A DNA stretch of 64,000 bases from Desulfolithobacter dissulfuricans (GTDB lineage: Bacteria > Desulfobacterota > Desulfobulbia > Desulfobulbales > Desulfobulbaceae): positions 1,930,001-1,994,000 of the forward strand of contig NZ_AP024233.1 in NCBI RefSeq assembly GCF_025998535.1, written 5' to 3'. The position numbers and the translations under genes are program-made. How positions within the stretch are numbered: position 1 is the stretch's first letter; each line of letters starts with the position of its first letter. The notes under the pieces were generated by a model. The model saw only the letters and a list, made by a program, of their open reading frames with translations. It was not told the DNA's origin and made no database searches. Below are positions 43,307-52,617 of the stretch, piece by piece.

Positions 43307-44650
43307 ATGACAACACTCCTGCGCCGCAGCCTCCCCTGCCTGGCCGTGTATCTGATTCTGCTCCTCGCTGTTCTGCTGACCATGCAATACATCCTGCAAA
43401 CGCAGGCACGAACTGAAACCGGGAAGCTCCTGGCTCATTCCATCGAACTCCTTGACCGGACCGGTATCAGGGGAATACAGCACCATTTTACGGTGCCATC
43501 TGCCTATGGAGCCGGTTTTCTGCGGGTCACCGGCCCGGACGTCCAGCTCATCCTGGTAACGGGAAATGATACGGAATCTGTCCCTGACTTCAACACATTG
43601 CCCCCAGTACTGAACAAGACATGGATCAGCCTGGATGATCCCGGACAGCACGGCAGCTGGACCATTCTTTCCCGGAAAACAGCGGACGGATTGACCGTCC
43701 AGCTCGGTCTCGATACCCGGAAACTGTTTGCCCTGTATCAGATGCTGCGCCAGCGCATTCTCTGGTTAGGGCTTTTACTGTCTCCGCTTGTCCTGGTGCC
43801 GGCCTGGTACTGGCAAAATAAGCAACAGCAACAGGTCCGGCAGCTCTGCCGGATCATCGATCAGACTGCCCGGAACCCGCAGTCGCCTGCTCTGACGAAT
43901 GATTTTTCCCAAAACGGTCCTGAACTCGTCCAGGCGGTCAGGCGGCTGCTGGAACGTCACGAGCGGCTGGCCACGGAACTGCGTGAATCCATGGACAATG
44001 TGGCCCACGACCTGCGCACGCCCATGACCCGGCTGCGAACAATTGCAGAATACGGTCTGCAGGAAGAGGATCCTGACAGATTACGCGATGCCCTGGCCGA
44101 TTGTCTGGAAGAGTCGGAGCGCGTGCTCTCCATGCTCCACACCATGCTCAGCGTGGCCGAGGCCGAGGCCGACACGGTCCAGCTCAACCTGCAGCCGGTT
44201 TCGCTTGCAAAAATCCTTCAGGATGTCCTGGAACTCTACGAAATTATCGCAGAAGAACAGGATGTTCATATCGAGTACCTTCAAGAGGCTGATCCTGTGG
44301 TGGAAATTGATCCTCCACGTATGCAGCAGGTCTTTGCCAACCTCCTTGACAATGCGATCAAGTACGGCGCCACCCGGGTAACCATCACCCTGAAACAGCA
44401 AGGCAACCTGGCAATCGTGAGCATAGCCGACAATGGCATGGGCATCTCTTCTTCCGAGATAGAACGCATCTGGGAACGCCTCTATCGCGGAGACCGGAGC
44501 CGCAGCAAACAGGGGCTCGGCCTGGGGCTGACCCTGGCCCAGGCCATGGTCATTGCCCACAAGGGGCATATCGAGGTACAGAGTGAACTGAACAAAGGCT
44601 CGACCTTTATCGTTTCCCTGCCCCTTCCCTCCCACATTACACATCTGTAA
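43307..44650 (+). CDS. CusS-like sensor histidine kinase
   Basis: I chose the ATG at 43307 (MTTLLRRSLPCLAVYLIL, 447 aa); in-frame ATGs farther upstream would add a poorly conserved leader. Two transmembrane segments (about residues 8-28 and 148-170) frame a periplasmic sensor of roughly 120 residues. A HAMP-like linker leads to HisKA NVAHDLRTPMTRLR with His234 and the ATPase with NLLDNAIKYGA, DNGMGISSSEI and GLGLGLTLAQAM. The class pairs with OmpR-type regulators; none is adjacent. The orphan regulator at 32013 is the nearest candidate. Confidence 0.9.
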   Translation: MTTLLRRSLPCLAVYLILLLAVLLTMQYILQTQARTETGKLLAHSIELLDRTGIRGIQHHFTVPSAYGAGFLRVTGPDVQLILVTGNDTESVPDFNTLPPVLNKTWISLDDPGQHGSWTILSRKTADGLTVQLGLDTRKLFALYQMLRQRILWLGLLLSPLVLVPAWYWQNKQQQQVRQLCRIIDQTARNPQSPALTNDFSQNGPELVQAVRRLLERHERLATELRESMDNVAHDLRTPMTRLRTIAEYGLQEEDPDRLRDALADCLEESERVLSMLHTMLSVAEAEADTVQLNLQPVSLAKILQDVLELYEIIAEEQDVHIEYLQEADPVVEIDPPRMQQVFANLLDNAIKYGATRVTITLKQQGNLAIVSIADNGMGISSSEIERIWERLYRGDRSRSKQGLGLGLTLAQAMVIAHKGHIEVQSELNKGSTFIVSLPLPSHITHL

Positions 44651-44840
44651 TCTTCCCGAAAGGTTCCGGTAAGAATAACCGGTTATTTTTGATTCTGCAT
44701 TCAGGGTCCCGGCTTCAGAAGTTGGGATACTTCCTGCTGATCAGCAGAGAAAGCTGCATTTGCAGAAGACTGAAACAGGTTCCAGCAATGGTGTCCCTCA
44801 AAGAGATAACATCGCTCATATTCGTACAAAAGGAGCACCC

Positions 44841-45908
44841 ATGATCAATCAAGCCACAGACAGCAGCAGCACTATCCCGCCGGTTCCCCGGGGCGTGGCG
44901 ATGGACCAAAAGACGGCAGAGCAACCTGATATCAAGGCATTAAACAGCGCGGTCAAACAGGCGGCCGCCTGGGTTGAGCCCCTGCAAAACGAAATACGCC
45001 GGGTTATCATCGGCCAGGATCATCTGATCGAGCGGCTCCTGGCAGGGCTTTTGACCGGCGGCCATATCCTGCTCGAAGGATTGCCCGGCCTGGCCAAAAC
45101 CCTGGCGGTAAAAACCCTTTCCCAGGCCATTGCCACGGATTTCCGAAGGATCCAGTTCACGCCGGACATGCTGCCGGCAGATATCATTGGTACGGAGATC
45201 TATAATCCCCGTGACACCTCCTTTGAAGTCAAGCAGGGACCGATCTTTGCCTCCATGATTCTGGCCGACGAGATCAACCGGGCGCCGTCCAAGGTTCAGT
45301 CGGCCCTGCTGGAGGCCATGCAGGAAAAGCAGGTGACAATCGGCGAGCAGACATTCCGCCTTCCCGAGCTTTTTCTGGTGCTGGCAACCCAGAACCCCAT
45401 TGAACAGGAAGGCACCTATCCCCTGCCCGAGGCCCAGGTGGACCGGTTCATGCTCAAAGTGGTTGTGGATTACCCGAGCATTGAAGAGGAACGGGCCATT
45501 CTCGATCAGGTGGAACACACGGATTCCAGCACCATGGTCCGGGCCATTATCTCGCCCGATGATATCCTGGCGGCACGCAGGGTGGTGGACTCCATCTACC
45601 TTGATGACCGGCTCAAGGATTACATTGTTTCCCTGGTCTATGCCACCCGGGACCCGCGCCGGTTCAATCTGGATCTGCAGGAGTACATCGAAACCGGTGC
45701 TTCGCCCCGGGCCACCATCAACCTGAAAGTGGTCGCCCGGGCACTCGCCTTTTTAAACGGCCGCGGCTATGTCATTCCCGACGACATTAAAGGTTGCGCC
45801 CTGGATGTCATGCGGCACCGAATCCGGATCAGTTACGAGGCAGAGGCCGAGGACATCACCAGCGAGGATATCATCAGGAAAATTCTCGATACCATTGCCG
45901 TACCGTAG
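44841..45908 (+). CDS. moxR: MoxR-family AAA+ ATPase
   Basis: I chose the ATG at 44841, behind AAAGGAG (355 aa), rather than an earlier in-frame start. MoxR core: Walker A EGLPGLAKT near residue 82, Walker B ILADEINRAP near 145, sensor-1 ATQNP near 187, and IEQEGTYPLPEAQVDRFM. The lid domain ends the protein. MoxR ATPases act as chaperones for VWA-domain proteins; the next six genes include two with VWA domains. First gene of the bat operon. Confidence 0.95.
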   Translation: MINQATDSSSTIPPVPRGVAMDQKTAEQPDIKALNSAVKQAAAWVEPLQNEIRRVIIGQDHLIERLLAGLLTGGHILLEGLPGLAKTLAVKTLSQAIATDFRRIQFTPDMLPADIIGTEIYNPRDTSFEVKQGPIFASMILADEINRAPSKVQSALLEAMQEKQVTIGEQTFRLPELFLVLATQNPIEQEGTYPLPEAQVDRFMLKVVVDYPSIEEERAILDQVEHTDSSTMVRAIISPDDILAARRVVDSIYLDDRLKDYIVSLVYATRDPRRFNLDLQEYIETGASPRATINLKVVARALAFLNGRGYVIPDDIKGCALDVMRHRIRISYEAEAEDITSEDIIRKILDTIAVP

Positions 45909-45966
45909 AGCATGGGAGTTGTGCGTTGGAGGTCAGGCCAGACATGTCGAGAACGCTCGTTTATTC

Positions 45967-46899
45967 ATGAAAAACAAAAAAGAAAAAGAAAATATTACCA
46001 GGGAAATCCTGAAAAAAGTCCGGCAGGTTGAAGTTCGGACCCGCCGCCTGGTGGACGACACCCTGGCGGGGAGTTACCACTCTGTCTTCAAGGGACGGGG
46101 CATGAATTTTGACGAGGTGCGCGAATACGTCCCCGGCGACGAGATCCGCACCATCGACTGGAATGTCACCGCCCGCACCGGGACTGCCCATGTCAAAAAG
46201 TTCACCGAAGAGCGGGAGCTGACCATCATGCTGATGATCGACATCAGCGGCTCAGGGGACTTTGGCTCCACAGCCCGGTCCAAACGGGAATACATGGCCG
46301 AGCTGGGCTCGGTCCTGGCTTTTTCCGCCATACGCAACAACGACAAGGTCGGGCTTATCCTGTTTACCGATTTTGTCGAACTCTACATCCCGCCGGGCAA
46401 GGGCAAGTCGCATGTCCTGCGAGTTATCCGGGAGATTCTCTTTTTCGAGCCCGAACACCGGGAAACAGATATCGGCGCAGCCCTGGATTTCATCAACCGG
46501 GTCAGTAAACAAAAAAGATGCGTCACCTTTCTCCTCTCTGACTTCTGTCTGCCAGGCAAGTACGAAGAAAGCCTGCAGCAGATACGCCCGAAACTGCAGA
46601 TCACCGGCCGCAGGCACGACCTGATCGCGGTCTCGGTGACCGATCCGCGGGAACACGAGCTGGTTGATGTGGGCTGGATCACCCTGGAAGATGCCGAAAC
46701 CGGGGAACAGATCCTGCTTGATACCGGTGACCAGTCGACCCGTGCCCGGTACCGGGAACTGGCCGGAGAACGCTGCCGGCTGCTTGGCCGTACGGTGCGG
46801 TCTGCTGGGGTTGACCTTCTGGAACTGCACACGGACAGGGATTACACTGGCGCGCTCATGACCTTTTTCGGTTTACGACAGAGGAGGATGGGCCGATGA
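45967..46899 (+). CDS. DUF58 protein of the bat operon
   Basis: I chose the ATG at 45967 (MKNKKEKENITREILKKV, 310 aa); the longer open frame overlaps moxR and is not protein-like there. The DUF58 signature GRGMNFDEVREYVPGDEIRTIDWNVTARTG is near residue 40, followed by VKKFTEERELTIMLMIDISGSGDFG, a VWA-like DISGS motif. It is expected to work with MoxR in assembling or regulating the membrane Bat proteins. Its stop overlaps the next start (ATGA). Confidence 0.93.
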   Translation: MKNKKEKENITREILKKVRQVEVRTRRLVDDTLAGSYHSVFKGRGMNFDEVREYVPGDEIRTIDWNVTARTGTAHVKKFTEERELTIMLMIDISGSGDFGSTARSKREYMAELGSVLAFSAIRNNDKVGLILFTDFVELYIPPGKGKSHVLRVIREILFFEPEHRETDIGAALDFINRVSKQKRCVTFLLSDFCLPGKYEESLQQIRPKLQITGRRHDLIAVSVTDPREHELVDVGWITLEDAETGEQILLDTGDQSTRARYRELAGERCRLLGRTVRSAGVDLLELHTDRDYTGALMTFFGLRQRRMGR

Positions 46900-47432
46900 A
46901 TACCGCGCAAATAAAAGATATCCGTCCGATCAAAGGCCCCATTGTCCTGGAATCCGGCTTTAACTGGCTGCCGTGGTTGATCGGGGCGCTTGCAGCCCTC
47001 CTTCTGATAACAGCTCTGCTTTTTTATTTTCGTAAAAAACAGAGCAGCAGGCGGGCTGCACCGGCCCATGAAAAAGCGCTGGCCCGGCTGGCCGAGGTGC
47101 GGGAACGGCTGGATACCAGTACAACCTGTGACCTGGCAGCGCGGACAGCTGATATCCTTCGTACCTATATTGAAGACCGGTTCCGGATAGCAGCTCCCAC
47201 CCTGACCACGCGCGAATTCATCAACGAGCTGATGGATGGATCCCGGCATCTGCCCCCGGAACTCACCGGAAACACGGAGGTACTGCAACAGGTCCTGGAG
47301 CAGAGCGATAAGGCAAAGTTCGCCCGGTGCCAGCCGGCCAGAGAAGAAATAGAGCAGATACTTGGTGCGGCGGATCAGTTTATCCAGTGCACAAAAAGAA
47401 AACCGGGCCAAGCGGAAAAAGAAAAAATGTGA
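46896..47432 (+). CDS. DUF4381-like membrane protein of the bat operon
   Basis: 178 aa. One membrane helix (about residues 24-46, LPWLIGALAALLLITALLFYF) is followed by a basic, helical cytoplasmic domain. The position between the DUF58 gene and batA is the usual place of this family. The function is unknown; a scaffold between MoxR/DUF58 and the VWA proteins is inferred. The last codon lies against repeat element copy 3: the TGA stop uses the first two bases of that element, so the element may have altered the original C-terminus. Confidence 0.78.
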   Translation: MNTAQIKDIRPIKGPIVLESGFNWLPWLIGALAALLLITALLFYFRKKQSSRRAAPAHEKALARLAEVRERLDTSTTCDLAARTADILRTYIEDRFRIAAPTLTTREFINELMDGSRHLPPELTGNTEVLQQVLEQSDKAKFARCQPAREEIEQILGAADQFIQCTKRKPGQAEKEKM

Positions 47433-47598
47433 TTACCATCAATCTTCAGCATTGAAACCGGTGTCGGGCCTCGCTTGTTGCACGGGACGCCATAAACCCG
47501 TCCCTGGGGGCTTGACTGTGGCCATCCAGGCCACAGACACCCGTGCAACAAGTGAGGTCGACACCTTCATCCATCGGTGGATGAATTTCAGTGGTAAT
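47431..47598. repeat. 168-bp multi-hairpin dispersed element, copy 3
   Basis: Begins GATTACCATC at the stop codon of the preceding gene and ends GTGGTAAT before batA, filling the gap inside the bat operon. Its long stem reads TTGTTGCACGGG / CCCGTGCAACAA, whereas copy 1 reads TTGTTTCACGGG / CCCGTGAAACAA: a change in both arms that keeps pairing. The right end differs (GGTAATGA for GGTAATCA). Confidence 0.88.
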
Positions 47599-47609
47599 GA
47601 AATAACAAA

Positions 47610-48605
47610 ATGGAAACATTCACCTTCCATAACCCGCAACTCCTCTGGCTGCTGCTCCTGCTGCCCCTGCTTGGTTTTCTGCGTGGCAGGCGTGGTCCGG
47701 CACCGGCCCTGGTGTTTTCCAATGTCTCGCAGATAGCAACACTTGCCGGGGTACGAAAGGCACGGCCCGGAAAACTGCTCGGCCTGCTGCGCCTCGCTGC
47801 GCTGGGGCTGCTCATCATCGGACTGGCCAGGCCGCAGATGGGCAACACCACGACAGAAATCCAGGCTTCGGGTATTGACATTCTCCTGGCTGTCGATGTG
47901 TCCGGATCCATGGAGGCCCTGGACTTTACCCTTGATAACAGGCGGGTCAACCGGCTGGAAGTGGTTAAATCCGTGGTTTCCCGGTTCATCGGGGACCGGC
48001 CCAATGACCGCATCGGGTTGCTTGCCTTTGCCGGGAGACCGTACCTGGTCTGTCCCCTGACTCTGGACCACAACTGGCTCCAGGAGCGACTCGAATCCCT
48101 GCGAATCGGCATGGTGGAAGACGGCACTGCCATCGGCTCGGCCATTGCCTCCGGAGCCAACCGGCTGCGGGACCGTGATGCCAAATCGCGCATCATGATT
48201 CTCCTGACCGACGGCATGAACAACGCCGGCAAGGCATCGCCGCTCACCGCCGCCGAGGCAGCGGAAACGCTTGGCATCAAGGTATACACCATTGGTGCCG
48301 GTACCCGGGGCGAGGCGCCCATGCCGGTGCGTGACCAGTTTGGCCGCAGACGGCTTATCCGGATGAAAGTCGATATCGACGAAAAAACCCTTTCCAGGGT
48401 GGCTGAAATCACCGGGGCCCGTTATTTCCGGGCCACAGATACAAAATCCCTGGAAAAGATCTATGATGAAATCAATGCCATGGAAGCCACGACCAGAACC
48501 ATCAAGCATTTTTCCCAGTACCGGGAACTGTTTCACTGGTTCGTGCTCGCGGCCCTTGGGCTGCTCGCGGTGGAACTGGTTGTATCCCGCAGGAGGCTGC
48601 CATAA
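47610..48605 (+). CDS. batA: BatA-like VWA membrane protein
   Basis: 331 aa. A short N-terminal helix (METFTFHNPQLLWLLLLLPL), a second helix near residues 55-72, the VWA domain with MIDAS motif AVDVSGSM near residue 90 and conserved Thr/Asp in LLTDGMNNAG, and a C-terminal helix near 308-325. The VWA domain faces the periplasm or cytoplasm between helices and binds a divalent metal. Bat proteins (Bacteroides aerotolerance) affect oxidative and membrane stress tolerance in several bacteria; the molecular role is not settled. Confidence 0.93.
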   Translation: METFTFHNPQLLWLLLLLPLLGFLRGRRGPAPALVFSNVSQIATLAGVRKARPGKLLGLLRLAALGLLIIGLARPQMGNTTTEIQASGIDILLAVDVSGSMEALDFTLDNRRVNRLEVVKSVVSRFIGDRPNDRIGLLAFAGRPYLVCPLTLDHNWLQERLESLRIGMVEDGTAIGSAIASGANRLRDRDAKSRIMILLTDGMNNAGKASPLTAAEAAETLGIKVYTIGAGTRGEAPMPVRDQFGRRRLIRMKVDIDEKTLSRVAEITGARYFRATDTKSLEKIYDEINAMEATTRTIKHFSQYRELFHWFVLAALGLLAVELVVSRRRLP

Positions 48606-48607
48606 CC

Positions 48608-50692
48608 ATGCATATCACATTTGCCTGGCCATACTGGCTTGCCGCAGGCACCCTTTCGCTCACCTGCGCGTACCTGTTTATCCGCTATGCCGGTAAAAAA
48701 CGGAGGGAAAACCTGGAACGTTTTGCCGCGCCAAACCTGCTTCCCCACTTGACCGGAAACGTATCCGTCTCCATGCGCCGAACCAAAAAAATCCTCTTTC
48801 TTCTGGGGGTGTTCTGCTGTTTTATTGCCCTGGCCAGGCCGCAGTACGGAGACCGCTGGGTGGAGGTGAAACGCAAGGGTATTGATATCCTCTTTGCTGT
48901 GGACACCTCAAAGTCCATGATGGCAAGGGACGTCCTGCCGAACCGTCTCGACCGGGCCAGGCTCGCCATTGGTGACTTTGTCAGCCGCCTGGAAGGCGAC
49001 CGGGTAGGCCTCATGCCCTTTGCCGGGACCTCGTTTCTCATGTGTCCCCTGACCACGGATTACGAGGCTTTCAACAGTTCGCTGCGGGCCCTTGACACCA
49101 CCATTATCCCCAAAGGAGGCACCAATATCGGGGATGCCATCCGCCAGGCCGAAACCGTGCTCGCCAATGAAGCCAACCATAAAATCCTTATCCTGGTAAC
49201 CGATGGTGAAAACCTGGATGGCAATCCCCTGGAGGCGGCCCGGGAGGCCAAAGAGCATAAGATGACCATCTTTACGGTCGGGGTGGGGACCCCCCAGGGC
49301 GAGCTGATTCCGGATCCGGACGCTGGAGAGGGAAACTTCCTCAAAGACCCTTCCGGCAAGTACGTGACCTCCAGACTGGATGAAAAAACGCTGACCAGAA
49401 TCGCCGAGGAAACCGGAGGTCTGTACGTGCCGCTGGGCACCACCGGCCAGGGCTTTGAGACGATTTATCAGAAAAAACTGGCCCTGGTACCCAAAGAGGA
49501 ACATGGCCGGCGCATGGACAAGATTCCCATTGAGCGGTTTGGGTGGCCCCTGGCTGCGGCACTCTGCCTGCTCGCCCTGGATTTTCTGCTGATTGGGCGG
49601 AAAAAGAACAAAAAGTCCTGGTCGCTGAACAGACACAGAATATCTCTGCGTCGCTCCCGTGGCCGCAGGTCCAGTCGTGACCGAACCATGGCTGCCATCC
49701 TGCTGCTTGCCCTCGCTGCCCTGCATCCTGTGACGAGCCACGCAGGAGCGGAAAAACAGGAACAAAAAGAAAAAGAAAAAATCCAGGCAGGACCTTACAG
49801 CCAGTATGAGGAAACCTGGCGCAAGACCCTGGCAGAAGATCCGGATAATCCGGTACTGCAGTTTAACCTTGGGGGCGTGGCCTATGAAAAAGGTGCTTTT
49901 GACCAGGCAATTGCTTCCTTTAACCAGGCCCTGCACACCGATGATCTCGATCTGCAGGCCCGGAGCTATTACAATCGTGGCAATGCCCAGTACCGCCTTG
50001 GTGAAAAAAGCCTGCAGACCGACCCTGGCCATACCATCAAACTCTGGGAAGAGGCCCTCACCTCCTATGAAGGATGCCTGGCCCTGAACCAGGGTGATCC
50101 TGATGCGGCCTACAACCGTGATCTTGTTAAAAAACGACTGGAAGAACTCAAGAGGCAGCTGCAACAGAAGAAAAAAAAGAATAAGCAAAACAAAGACAAC
50201 AGACAGAAAAGCCAGGAACAGCAAAAGCCGCAGGACAGCAAAAAACAAAAACAGGAACAAAAGAAGTCCGGCCGCAAACAGTCTGGCACGAACCAGCAGC
50301 AGGACCGGAAAAACAGCAAACAGAAACCGGATCCCGGCCAGTCCAAAGAGCAGGAGCAGAAAAACAGAAACCAGAGTAATGGCCATCAGGATAAGGAAAA
50401 GAGAAACAAAAAAAACACCCGGCCCGGCCAGCCGGAGCAGGCCGAAAACCAGCAGAATACAAACCAGGACAAATCCCGGGGACTGGCCGACAACAACAGT
50501 CGCAGCAAGGGAAAACCCGGGGACCAGGGTCAGGCTGGTATGAATCAAAACGATGCACAACGCCGCAAGCAGGGAAAAATGACTGTTGAGGAAGCCAAAA
50601 GACTGCTCGATGCCCTCAAGGGCGAGGAAGGAGAACTGCGGTTTATACCGCAGGGAGGCCAAAACGACGAACAGAGCAGGAGGAACTGGTAA
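48608..50692 (+). CDS. batB: BatB-BatC fusion: VWA domain, TPR repeats and Lys/Gln/Asn-rich tail
   Basis: 694 aa. Residues 1-335 are BatB-like: two N-terminal helices, VWA with MIDAS AVDTSKSM near residue 98 and LVTDGENLDG, and a third helix near 315. A linker and a second signal-like helix (MAAILLLALAALHPVTSHA near 362-380) follow. Then come TPR repeats as in BatC (about 400-510) and a 130-residue low-complexity region rich in Lys, Gln, Asn and Arg. The end has MTVEEAKRLLDALKGEEGEL. The fusion of BatB and BatC into one chain is the notable point. Confidence 0.9.
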   Translation: MHITFAWPYWLAAGTLSLTCAYLFIRYAGKKRRENLERFAAPNLLPHLTGNVSVSMRRTKKILFLLGVFCCFIALARPQYGDRWVEVKRKGIDILFAVDTSKSMMARDVLPNRLDRARLAIGDFVSRLEGDRVGLMPFAGTSFLMCPLTTDYEAFNSSLRALDTTIIPKGGTNIGDAIRQAETVLANEANHKILILVTDGENLDGNPLEAAREAKEHKMTIFTVGVGTPQGELIPDPDAGEGNFLKDPSGKYVTSRLDEKTLTRIAEETGGLYVPLGTTGQGFETIYQKKLALVPKEEHGRRMDKIPIERFGWPLAAALCLLALDFLLIGRKKNKKSWSLNRHRISLRRSRGRRSSRDRTMAAILLLALAALHPVTSHAGAEKQEQKEKEKIQAGPYSQYEETWRKTLAEDPDNPVLQFNLGGVAYEKGAFDQAIASFNQALHTDDLDLQARSYYNRGNAQYRLGEKSLQTDPGHTIKLWEEALTSYEGCLALNQGDPDAAYNRDLVKKRLEELKRQLQQKKKKNKQNKDNRQKSQEQQKPQDSKKQKQEQKKSGRKQSGTNQQQDRKNSKQKPDPGQSKEQEQKNRNQSNGHQDKEKRNKKNTRPGQPEQAENQQNTNQDKSRGLADNNSRSKGKPGDQGQAGMNQNDAQRRKQGKMTVEEAKRLLDALKGEEGELRFIPQGGQNDEQSRRNW

Positions 50693-52617
50693 TGGCTGAC
50701 TGCTTGAAGGATTTTCGGAGAACCAGAGATCAAAGATACAAAAAAGACAAAAAATATCTCGGGGCGACAGTTTTCCTGGCCGTTTTCCTGATCCTTGGGC
50801 TTATCGTAAACACCGCCGGTCTGGCCGCGGACCAGGTGACGGTTACGGCAGAACTCAATACCAGTGAGTTCCCGGAAGATCAGGCCGCCCTGCTCACCGT
50901 GACGGTGAACGGTGCAGGCTCGGCCAAGGTTGCCAGGCCCGAGGCAGACGGCCTTGAGATCGCTTATCAGGGACAGAACCGACAGATGCAGTGGATCAAT
51001 GGCAAATACTCCTCTTCCATTTCCTTTGTCTTCATTGTGCAGCCCCTGGAAGCTGGCACCCATACCATCAAACCGATCAAGGTCGAGGTTGATGGAAAGG
51101 TCCTGGAAACGCAGCCCGTGACCTGCAAAATCCTTCCTGTCAATTCCACCACCGCGCCTCCGGCCGGAAAAAAGGGCGGCCCGCCACCGGCTGGTCCCCA
51201 GACCAGGTTACGTTCGGGCGAGGCCGATAAAATCGGCTTCATGCGCATTATTCCGGAAAAAAACAAAAAAACCGCCTACTCGGGCGAACTGGTCCCCTTT
51301 ACCATCAAGGCCTTTTTCCGCCAGGGATTACGGGCGACCATCAAGTCCGCGCCGCGTATCATTGGTGATAATTTCATGCTGGAATATCTTGACGACCAGC
51401 CACAGCAAAACGAAGAGGTCGTCGACGGGATCCCCTATACAGTGGTGACCTGGCACGGAGCGTTTTCCGGGGTGAAAGAGGGTGATTTTTCCCTGGAAGT
51501 GGAGTTGGATGCCAGCCTGCTGGTCCGCACCAGGACCCGGCGTCCGGCCAGCCCGCTCTCACCTTTTTTCAATGATCCGTTTTTTGATGATTTTTTCGGT
51601 AACTATACCCACAGGGAGGTCAAACTGGTCAGTCCGGAGCAGGTCATGCACGTCAAAGACCTGCCAAAAGAAGGACAGCCTGCTGATTTCAAGGGCGCCA
51701 TCGGCACCTTCAGCCTCGCGGTGACCGGTGAGCCCCTGGAGGGCAAGGTGGGTGATCCCATCACCCTGAAGATGAAGATCCGGGGTACCGGCAATTTTGA
51801 CCGGGTCCAGGCTCCGGTATTTACCGGCGATCCGAAAGAGTGGAAAACCTACCCCCCATCGAACCAGTTTACAGACCAGGGCAACGGTCAGGATAAAAAA
51901 GAAAAGTCCTTTGAACAGATCATCGTACCCACTGACCAGAATATCACAGCAATCCCGCCGGTCTCGTTTTCCTATTTTGATCCGGATGCAGAGACCTATA
52001 TCACCCTGACAAGTGATTCGATTCCGCTCAACCTGCAAAAGAGCAAAAGCACGAAAAAACAGGTAGATTTACCACAGAAAAGCAAACCCCGGCCTGTTGC
52101 CCGGGAAAAAACAAAAAATCCTGATCCGGGCCTGGCCCCCATTCACACGGAACTGGGCCGCATGTACCACGCCATCACTCCTGTGTATAAAAAAACCTGG
52201 TTTCAGGCCCTGCTCGGCGCGAGCCTGCTTCTACTGGTCACGGGCCTTCTGCTCAGACAACACCAACGACGGCTGGAGGCGGATCCGATGATCACCCGGA
52301 GAAAAGAGGTAGATAAGAAACTCGCAGCCTGCTTCCGGGACATGGAGAATGCAGCCTCGACGGGTGACAGCAGCACATTTCTCAAGTCCTGCCGGACGGC
52401 CATCCAGGAGGCCATGGGCCTGCGCTGGAACAGGGAACCACGGGCCATAACCCTGGCCGACCTCAGGGCCGGTCTTGAAAAAGACTCACCGCTCATTTCC
52501 CTTTTCGAGCAGGCCGAACATGCCAGCTACATGGGCACAGAGCTGGATCAGGAAACCATGGGCAGGATAATTGAAAGTTTGAAGGGAGAAATTGGGAGCC
52601 TGAAGAAAAAAAGATGA
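50692..52617 (+). CDS. batD: BatD-like membrane-anchored protein
   Basis: 641 aa. The start shares a base with the batBC stop (TAATG). After a charged N-terminus, a hydrophobic segment (about residues 24-43) acts as signal or anchor. Beta-sandwich repeats follow, typical of BatD (VTVTAELNTSEFPEDQAALLTV, QWINGKYSSSISF). A transmembrane helix near residue 505 precedes a cytoplasmic helical tail with a conserved-looking SFLKSCRTAIQEAMGLRWN-type patch. It probably forms a membrane complex with BatA and BatB. Function inferred from the family. Confidence 0.92.
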   Translation: MADCLKDFRRTRDQRYKKDKKYLGATVFLAVFLILGLIVNTAGLAADQVTVTAELNTSEFPEDQAALLTVTVNGAGSAKVARPEADGLEIAYQGQNRQMQWINGKYSSSISFVFIVQPLEAGTHTIKPIKVEVDGKVLETQPVTCKILPVNSTTAPPAGKKGGPPPAGPQTRLRSGEADKIGFMRIIPEKNKKTAYSGELVPFTIKAFFRQGLRATIKSAPRIIGDNFMLEYLDDQPQQNEEVVDGIPYTVVTWHGAFSGVKEGDFSLEVELDASLLVRTRTRRPASPLSPFFNDPFFDDFFGNYTHREVKLVSPEQVMHVKDLPKEGQPADFKGAIGTFSLAVTGEPLEGKVGDPITLKMKIRGTGNFDRVQAPVFTGDPKEWKTYPPSNQFTDQGNGQDKKEKSFEQIIVPTDQNITAIPPVSFSYFDPDAETYITLTSDSIPLNLQKSKSTKKQVDLPQKSKPRPVAREKTKNPDPGLAPIHTELGRMYHAITPVYKKTWFQALLGASLLLLVTGLLLRQHQRRLEADPMITRRKEVDKKLAACFRDMENAASTGDSSTFLKSCRTAIQEAMGLRWNREPRAITLADLRAGLEKDSPLISLFEQAEHASYMGTELDQETMGRIIESLKGEIGSLKKKR

